This document shows positions 57,001-64,000 of a DNA stretch of 64,000 nt, in pieces. A program made the position numbers and the translations under genes. Source of the DNA: Anthostomella pinea (lineage: Eukaryota > Ascomycota > Sordariomycetes > Xylariales > Xylariaceae); NCBI GenBank assembly GCA_963556695.1, contig CAUWAG010000010.1, forward strand, positions 4,154,001 to 4,218,000, read 5' to 3'. Under the pieces are notes generated by a model. The model saw only the letters and a program-made list of their open reading frames with translations. It ran no database searches and was not told where the DNA came from. Positions within the stretch are counted from its first letter, which is position 1. Each line of letters begins with the position of its first letter.

Positions 57001-57109
57001 CTGGCAACACGGGCTTGGGGCGAAGGAGGCCCGAGAGGAAGAGGACGTTGGCGACTGGTAGGAGCAGACCCGACAGCGTCAGGAAGACGGCGCTCCGATT
57101 CACCTTCAT
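54070..57109 (-). pseudogene. LAS21: GPI ethanolamine-phosphate transferase 2 (LAS21/GPI7), damaged
   Basis: Minus-strand pieces follow the order of Las21. The N-terminal anchor is MKVNRSAVFLTLSGLLLPVA, then NDVGENDPPPLDRVVFMLVDAL, SDFVFSNNSGFSFV, LIRKGAAVPFTALAGPPNLT, LHLWALDHVGHIGG, and the C-terminal multi-TM part (YLLYGAAAAGTCMLLSFLAY, AYGALGHTNSVAAID, AQISVAMWACGAWWFGG, closing GLLWWLA at 54070). Lesions seen: a one-base frameshift at about 56970-56985; a GT-to-AT donor at 56780; an in-frame TAG at 56574-56572; a missing AG acceptor near 56135; and an apparent deletion of the second half of the phosphotransferase domain at about 56085, where the conserved DHGMN region is absent. The C-terminal half reads well with normal introns. 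An intact enzyme would add ethanolamine-phosphate to the second mannose of GPI anchors in the ER. Confidence 0.72.
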
Positions 57110-57346
57110 CGTCAACGGGCAGGGCAGACTGTCAAATCGCGATGTCAAGATCAAATACGTTTCTTCGACGAGCCAGCAGCAAATTCTCCTCTAGTTCTCC
57201 GTCCGACTTGATATCTGCCATCACCACCCCGCCCCAGCAGCTGCTTCCCAACCACGTCCCCGCCCTTCTGCCCGGCTTCGTGTTCGGCAAGACTCTCCAC
57301 CCCGTCGGAAATTCTTACAGCCGAGAGAAGCCTGCCTTCATCGCAA

Positions 57347-58463
57347 CTACTGAGAAACCAGCCTCTTGATCATTTCTTTGACTTCCTCGTCAGTCATCGT
57401 CTTCAAGCCGAGCAAGTCATTGGCCCACTACCACGGTTTGTGTCAGTCAATATCCTGAACGGGGGGATAATGAAGGCTTCGGGGGCAAGCAGTGCAACTG
57501 AGACCGCGCATCGGGCATGATAGCTATGAGGTGGTTACAGGGGCGCAAGTAACTCAAAATATTGCTTACCTCCGCAGGCGGCTCAGCAATCACGGGATCA
57601 GCCATGGTGCGGCGAATCTGGTGCATAATCACCGGCAGGTCAAAGTTGCGCTTCTTCATCTCAGCCATGGACCAGTCGTACATCTCCTTGTGATCCTGAT
57701 GCGTGATTTTCCAATCATCGGCCCCGAGCGCCTCCTGGGCCAGGGCGAGGAGTTCGTTCTGCGTCTTCCAGACCGACTTGATGTAGACGACGCGGTTCTC
57801 CGTCTCGGCCGGGTGCAGGAGCACGGAAGCCACGGCCTTGCCGATGGTCTCGAGGGTGGTGAAGAAGGTGGGCACGTTTCCACCGCTGGTGATCTCGGCT
57901 TGCTTCTTGTGGATGTCGATGCCCATCCACCCGTTCTCCAGGTTCCAGTCCAGGAACCAGCCGTTGGAGACGACGGTCCAGGTCAAGCTGCCCAGCTTGG
58001 AGTTCTTGGTGATCTCTTGAAGGTGCGCGAACGTCGCGGTTTTGAACCCGAATACTGGAAATTCGCCGGGCGTACCGACGCGAGCTGGGTCGGAGCCGAA
58101 GTCGGCTGGGATCAGGCGACGCACGCCAGCTTTAATGGCGGCATCAACAAATCGGATGTGCGCAGACGGGTCTGGGACGCTGGTGGCGTTGACCACGGCG
58201 TCTTGACCTCGAAGTGCTGCGATCAGCGACTCGGAGGATGCCATGTCCACCTCCTTGACCTGGACTCCGCTGGGGAACTTGTGCGGAGAGCCTGGACGGA
58301 TGAGAACGGTCACATCGAATTTGCCAGTTTCCAGGAGAGCCTTTAGAGTTGGAACTCCCACATTGCCCGTGGCCTTTTGGAAGTGTCAGTTTGGCGCCAA
58401 CAGTTCATAATGAGATGTTTGACTTACACCTGCGAGGGCAACGCTTCTGATCTGGGATGCCAT
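57347..58463 (-). CDS. NmrA-like NAD(P)-binding reductase (isoflavone-reductase-like)
   Basis: Exons 58463-58428, 58373-57570 and 57427-57347 give 306 aa. The first intron splits the dinucleotide motif, so only the spliced form reads ALAGATGNVGVPTL (GxxGxxG, residues ~11-17). Further blocks are DVTVLIRPGS, VVNATSVPD, RLIPADFGSDPARVGTPGEF and TWTVVSNGWFLDWNL, then VYIKSVWKTQNELLALAQE. The C-terminus is NDLLGLKTMTDEEVKEMI. Members are cytosolic atypical short-chain dehydrogenases, either redox sensors or isoflavone/phenolic reductases. The conserved Lys of plant reductases is not evident. Substrate unknown. It ends ~240 bp upstream of the LAS21 start on the same strand. Confidence 0.88.
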
Positions 58464-59568
58464 GATTGAGTTGGAAGGGCAGATGATGCTGTTTTGCTGA
58501 GTTTGCCTCGATCGACTGACAGTATTAGATGTTGAAGTATTGTTTCTATGACTGATGATACTCGATGGAGCAGTGTGATGAGTCGGACTTCTACTAAGAA
58601 CCCCGATCTACTTATATCATGGCCCTCATCGAAATAGTTCCAGCAGATGTATGCCGGCAGCAACTTGTGATGCTAGGTCACGACGTGTGTCATGATTGCT
58701 CAGCCATGTGAATTTGCCAGTATCATGGTACTGGGGTATCCAGTATCCTGTGACGCGGACGACGCGATTGCATGGCCTGAGCCTTGACAGTGGTTTTGCT
58801 AGTAAAGGTACGGTTTGACACGAATGATCCATAAGCGATTGGAAATAGATAGCCAAGACGGTTCGGAGTTGCAGAGAATGATGTTCCTTATCCCGACTTC
58901 AGGATCGGCCCTAGGGAAGGAGGTCTGACCCGGAACACAGCATGGAGAGCAGGTCACCGAGTTGGGCCGACCAGGGGCATGCCGGTCGTCAAGTTGCTCC
59001 GTACGGTACGTCAATCAAGCCGAATGCTAGAGCCCATTGCACCCAACCTGAGCTGGGATGGCCCGATTATGGGGCTGCCTAATGCTTTTGCTTGACAGGA
59101 GCTTCAATTAGGTATGCTTATAACGATAAAGAGGATGAGCGTCGTACAATGCAGCGATTGACCTGCTTCAGGTAGAACAACAAACTATTAAAGATTACCG
59201 TATGTAAGTTCTAGTGCTGGAATAAGGGGATCCACGTTATGATGGTCGAAAAAGGCTGCCAAGAGGTGGAACACAAGCTGTGCTCCTGATAAGCATCCGA
59301 TAAGGATAAGGATCCAGCTCCTTCAGCTTCGCCCAAAAACGTGGCCTCACAGAGCCAGCCCGCCAGCCAGGTATTGTAGCCTCATTCTGATGACACATTG
59401 TTCTTCGACAGATGCCAAATGCCAGCACAACCACTTGCATCCCCACGACCGTACCAACCTCAACACCCACCTCACCCGAGCTCCCATGCGGCTGATCAAC
59501 TACTCGCAACATTGATGCTCTAGATCTCTCGCCGTCCTCCCTCGGTCCCCGTGACCATCCAGCCCAAG
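58464..59568. other. Intergenic, 1.1 kb divergent promoter region
   Basis: Between the NmrA-like gene (-) and spc3 (+). No coding frame supported. Confidence 0.4.
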
Positions 59569-60407
59569 ATGTACAACTCACTTACACGGATACAAAATGT
59601 ATTCGGCTTCTTCACCACCGTCGCATTCGTCGTCGCAGCCATAATCGCCGCCTCCGACTTCACATCCCCGCGCACCCCGAGCGCAACTATCAAGACGACC
59701 AACGTCCAGGTGTAAGCAGGCCACCCCGCCCTCGCCCTTCCAAGGAGCAGCAGCTGACCAGCTCCGCGTACAGAGTCAAGGGCCGTCCGCACTACTACAG
59801 CACCAAGAAGGAGGAGTACGCCATCATCAAGTTCTCGCTCGACGCCGACCTCTCGTCGCTGTTCACCTGGAACACCAAGCAGCTCTTCGTCTACATCACC
59901 GCCGAGTGGCCCGCGCCCCCCGTTGGCGACAGCATGAACCAGACCAACAAGGCCGTCATCTGGGACAGCATCATCACGAGCCCGAGCGCCGACTACCTGA
60001 GCAACCTGGGCCCGGCCACGCTAAAAAAGCTGAAGAGGAGCGCCGAGGGCAAGAGCATAGACCCGAGCCGGTATGTAACAAAGCGGCAGACCATACCCGG
60101 CCCGTGGACCGATGGCCGGGGTAGGGCAATTGAAATGGGAGATTCTGGCTAACGAGGTGGCATCTGCAGGGGCAAGCTGTCGTTCAAGAACCAGAAACCG
60201 AAATACCAGATCTCGCACCCGACGGGCAAGATCGCCGAGACGGACGACGTGACGCTACACGTACACTACAACGTGCAGCCGTGGGTCGGCATGCTGACGT
60301 GGAACCAGAACTTCGACTTTGGGCGGTGGAAGAAGATGGGCCAGGGCATCAGCAAGGCGTTTGAGCTACCGGCTATCAAGAAGAAGGACGCGGAGAAGTC
60401 CAAGTAG
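59569..60407 (+). CDS. SPC3: Signal peptidase complex subunit 3 (Spc3/SPC22-23)
   Basis: Exons 59569-59711, 59774-60070 and 60170-60407 give 225 aa. One membrane helix (residues ~12-30, FGFFTTVAFVVAAIIAA) follows a short cytosolic N-tail. The lumenal domain has NVQVVKGRPHYYSTKKEEYA, FSLDADLSSLFTWNTKQLFV, YITAEWP, NKAVIWDSIITSP, LHVHYNVQPWVGMLTW and a Lys-rich end. All are family signatures. Spc3 is an essential ER subunit that supports catalysis by Sec11. Both introns have standard signals (the second branch is GGCTAACGAG). Confidence 0.93.
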
Positions 60408-63400
60408 CATCGCCGTGCCTGGACGAGCACATTGTAACGAAATGGGTGGCCGGCGCAAATCCGATCAAGACTTTTATTGCAATATTCATATGGCTTCTGA
60501 CCTTGTGACCTCCTCAAGCTCATCCCAAACCAACAATTTCCACATCGGTATATCGATACTCGATACCTGATTACTCCTACAACTACTTCTGCCACCGGCA
60601 GCCCAATCGGCAGCAGGCATCATCCGATCATACCAGTGCCACATCGGGGACTCAGGATATTGTGAAGGGGCCCCTCGACGGTTCCTATTCGAGCAACCAG
60701 AACCAATCCAAATGAGCGAGCTCAAATCCCTGATCAGGACATCTATAGGAAGTATCAGCAGTCAGGTCCAGTGATTGGGGTGGATGATGGTGGCTTGATT
60801 GGACAGATCCCTCCATGGGTCTGGAGGTGACTTCTAGTACTAGATACACAATCTCAACACAAGGCAGGGCTTATCCTTTGATCTAGTTCCCAAAGCCCTT
60901 TCACTGCCGTGCATCCAAGCCTCTCTCTCATCCCTCTGACCACACATAGTGCCTTCCAGCTGCAGCCAGCTGTGTCTCCACAACTGACTGACACCGACTG
61001 ATCACAGGAAGATTCAAAAGGCTTCCATCTGACATTGTGACCTCCTCAAGCAACATGCCGATCTCGAATACATGCTGGGTGGAGTCGGTGGCACTTGGTA
61101 CCAACATGTGAAGCAGCGTTGGGAGACAGCGCTATGGACCCAGCCTGGAGGACAGGGTGGCGCATCGATCATCGAGGGCGCCTGCAGACAGTCAGACGGT
61201 GGACATGTAACCAACATTGATAAAAGTACCAATTCGATGGCCATTCCAGCAGATTGCCTGCCCTGGGTGTAGTCGCTGACCACTGGAGACCATGCAGGGG
61301 ATTATTCCCACCGCTTGCCTGCCTGCCGCCTTATGTCGATATGCTCAACTGGCTTCCTGCTCGCCGTTCTGGGAGCCAAGCATACATCCCGAGTACACCG
61401 ACTTTGGAGAACATGTTACCTCTTCCATCCTGGCTTTTCTGCGAGGACTAGGCAATCGCTCGGTGGCTGGCACGTGTCTCTGCTGGCCAAAGTATAGTAG
61501 CCGTCCGGTTCTCCTGAAGGGGCACCTTAATATCAAACGCAGAGCGAACAGGTACAGTAAAGCATCGTGGTTTTTTAAAGGACAGGCCGTAAGTGACGTT
61601 TATGAATGTGATCTCATGGTTTTTGGAGGCTGATTCGTGCTGCCTACTTACACGTCGATACTCGCAATCACAAACGTCGATGGATCGGCAAGACGGGCTC
61701 CCTTGTAGTGTCTTTGCTTGCACATGCGGCATGGCCGCAGTTCGAGATCTCAATCGTCAAGAATGGTTCCTGCCATTCTTCGACATCGTTCCAATTCGGG
61801 TACATCCTGGCCTCCGTCTGTTGATGGGTTCTGTCGGATGAATCTGAAAAGCGAACCAGCAGCAACCATTGTGCGTTTAGTGACGAGGATGTGGCTCTGA
61901 TGAACCATATCTAGCCCGGTTAAGTGTGTACAGAGACCAAACGGCGCATAGAACACATCTTTCGCAATCGGGACACCCTCCGAGCCATTATGGATCGCCA
62001 TTAGGTTACGATCCAGAAGCGCTGGATGAAGACGTCCTCCTTGCTCCCGGTCTGGCCTGGCACGTTGGTCAGCCCACCGTCCTCGTATCGTCGGGTTCAG
62101 GAAATACAACAGGCCAGCCGAAACGAAACGCCTTCATCGTGCCCTATATCAATCATGAGGATCTGACCAAAGACCTCGGCCGCTCCTCCTCATGTAAACT
62201 CGAGAGGCCGCCAGGTCCCTGCACTTCGCCTTCCGAGATCCACAGTTCACCAGCTTCGGGTTGGCCTCTGCTTGCATCGAGTTTTCGCGTGGACTGGGAG
62301 GTTGCGTCATGCCGCTCAATAATAGACGGACGCACACCAGACACCTTTGGCGCATGTGTCGAAAGATCATGGAAGGCACGACAGTAACGGCCGATGCCCT
62401 CGGAGTTGTGAATGGCCTTTGTGCCCCTGGTGATGGTCTACTAATCCTCGAGATCCAAAACGGCATCTCCCGTTTTCTGCTGGCGATATACCACCAGAAG
62501 ACCTCCGTGGGTCGATGTACCCAGTAGAATGGAGTGTTTCCCTCCAGATCGACACACCACAACAGGAGGTCATCAGAGAAACGGATCCACTTCTGAGAAC
62601 AATGACAAAGTGAGGTTTCCAAAACTTCAACCACGTTAGAGAGGACCTTACGAGATCATCTCTATTTCTTCTGAGGTATCAGTCCGAGTAATCAATTCTT
62701 TCAACAAGACACGTCCAAGGAACCTTTAAACCCGGAATATCAAGCCATGTATGGGAGCTGCGCCAGGTACCCGCACTCGACAACGAGGCCCGACGACTCT
62801 GGGAGGGTTTGGAATCGAAGAGCTCTTACTTGAACGTGATAACCCTGGACCAACGTGTATGCCCCAGGGTCCAACTCACCAAGTTGATCTCCGGCTCCAA
62901 ATCCTCTCCCGGAGCCTGCGTCTGTCTCGGCCAACGCCAAGGGAAGAGGCCTCTCCACGCTCGCTCACAACGATCCCGAGGCTTCTTCATCTTCCATCTA
63001 CCAAAATGGATCTCAAGCGTCTGGTCTCAGTCATCTCGGCCAAAATTGACGAACCAGAAGATGTCCTCTGGGGTCTGCGAGAGGGTCAAGCCTTGCTTCA
63101 GTGCCAGCTTGGAAGAGCACGCCTCGTACCGGTCCGGAGTTGTTGAAGGATTTGTGCGGCGACGCTCACCCCCTTACTAAGGAGTCGGGTAAGGGTATCA
63201 AAAGATTCCCGTATCTCCGCCCCCCGGAGTTCATCGAAGCCAGTTTCGGCAACTTCCAGGAACTAACTCATCACCGACATCTCTAAACGGAATGCGCTCA
63301 TTGATCTCAGTTCTGGCGTCCAAAAACCCCGGAGCGATGCTTGCAGGGTTCTGTACCTGAAAGCGCACTTGTTCGATGGGAAAGCATGAGAAGACAGCGA

Positions 63401-63617
63401 CAAACTTCCTCAGCAACTTGCCCATCGAATTTTTTCATCTATCGACAAACCCGCGAGGATCCAAGCACTTCTGGTAGGCGCATGTGCTTCGCCGCCGTTG
63501 AGCCCATACTCATAGGCGGCGCCAGGCGGATTCTGCTTAGGTACACTCAGGCCTCATAAGTTTCCATACGCGCACGTTGATAAGATTCCAAATCACCCGT
63601 AAAGAATTAAAGATATT
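60408..63617. other. Gene-poor 3.2 kb with relics
   Basis: No intact gene supported. Several frames of 100-160 codons overlap on both strands (61750-62109 -, 61926-62387 +, 62149-62634 -, 62751-63180 +). The first contains the CxxC-module copy B. The frame at 62149-62634 (-) has an EGNTPFYW word that vaguely recalls ankyrin repeats but no repeat register. Confidence 0.4.
61695..61838 (-). repeat. CxxC module, copy B
   Basis: Diverged copy of 37037-37163. It encodes RQNPSTDGGQD and ELRPCRMCKQRHYKG on the minus strand, with an in-frame stop and a frame change between the two parts. It is therefore not translatable as one piece here. Confidence 0.6.
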
Positions 63618-63691
63618 GAAATAAGCATGCAGGAATAAGCAGCATTGATGTTATACGCTCCTTTTAACGCTTGTGCCAGTGTGCTTATTTT
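63618..63691. repeat. 74-bp double-palindromic element, copy 3
   Basis: Motifs gaaataagc (63618-63626) and ggaataagc (63632-63640) face gcttgtgcc (63669-63677) and gcttatttt (63683-63691), with five-base gaps and a 28-bp centre. Exactly the geometry of copies 1 and 2. Confidence 0.65.
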
Positions 63692-63830
63692 AATTACAAT
63701 CGATATGTTATGAGGGCACAGTGTACGTCCAAAGATAGGGGTAGTAGACCTACACCAGAAACCCGAAATCACCGCACAGCTAGGAAGTGTCCAACCTCGT
63801 AGCTTACAGTCTCCCAATTTTAAGTCTGCC

Positions 63831-63933
63831 ATCAGAACCTACATAAAGCAACGCCACCAACCAAAGCTACCATGCATCATCAGAACCTACATGAAGCAAC
63901 GCCACCAACCAAAGCTACCATGCATCATCAGAA
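63831..63933. repeat. 48-bp direct repeat, two full copies plus a start of a third
   Basis: The unit begins atcagaacctacat at 63831 and again at 63879, with one a/g mismatch; a truncated third atcagaa follows at 63927. Intergenic. It contains catgcatcat. Confidence 0.9.
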
Positions 63934-64000
63934 GACCCGCCCGAAACTCACAAAGGCCATGTGGACAGTGCGAGAACCCCTTTAGTCCCTGGTCGCATAC

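Noticed and set aside
57492..58346. 284-codon plus-strand open frame
   Set aside because: Exactly antisense to the NmrA-like gene, which has clear motifs; it is a shadow of GC-rich codons.
62149..62634. Ankyrin-repeat relic
   Set aside because: One EGNTPFYW word only; no 33-residue register or second repeat could be traced.

Overview
The window is nuclear DNA of a filamentous ascomycete (Pezizomycotina, probably a Sordariomycete). The evidence is short 49-180 bp GT-AG introns with CTAAC/CTGAC-like branch sites, HET-domain genes, tandem fungal P450 genes, and a set of recognisable fungal housekeeping genes on both strands. No tRNA, rRNA, CRISPR array or intact transposase was seen. Exon boundaries were placed by hand from splice signals and reading-frame continuity.

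Left part (1-13.9 kb): the 3' end of a DODA-type extradiol dioxygenase, the Mediator subunit Med5/Nut1 gene (five exons, one apparent GC-AG intron), a conserved protein of unknown function, and then about 8 kb with no supportable gene.

Accessory region (13.9-29 kb): a secreted Ecp2/Hce2-like protein and two tandem cytochrome P450s follow. The first P450 is frameshifted exactly at its ExxR motif. The second needs either a weak 58-bp intron or a frameshift just before its ExxR. Next come two divergently transcribed HET-domain genes that flank an intronless gene for a bacterial-type PhnD-like substrate-binding protein, the best candidate for inter-kingdom transfer. The region ends with a single-pass membrane protein with a Cys-rich ectodomain.

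Central part (29-43.7 kb): a tiny acidic protein with an internal duplication, a DUF4202 protein, a cytochrome b5/FMN L-lactate dehydrogenase-like enzyme, a SANT/Myb-like protein, a repeat-rich stretch with a possible decayed two-TM gene, a heme-oxygenase-like protein and an SLC35F/Thi74-type transporter.

Right part (43.7-64 kb): mostly trafficking and secretory-pathway genes, namely Ypt7/Rab7, the Golgi GDPase Gda1 and the signal peptidase subunit Spc3. It also holds a mitochondrial-looking hydrophilic protein, a magnesium-chelatase-like protein, an NmrA-family reductase, and a LAS21/GPI7 (GPI ethanolamine-phosphate transferase) gene that looks broken by several lesions and a deletion. The last 3.5 kb is gene-poor and repeat-bearing.

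Two repeat families run through the window. One is a 74-bp double-palindromic element present three times with identical spacing (20.2, 36.4 and 63.6 kb). The other is a CxxC-encoding module present as two diverged copies (37.0 and 61.7 kb).
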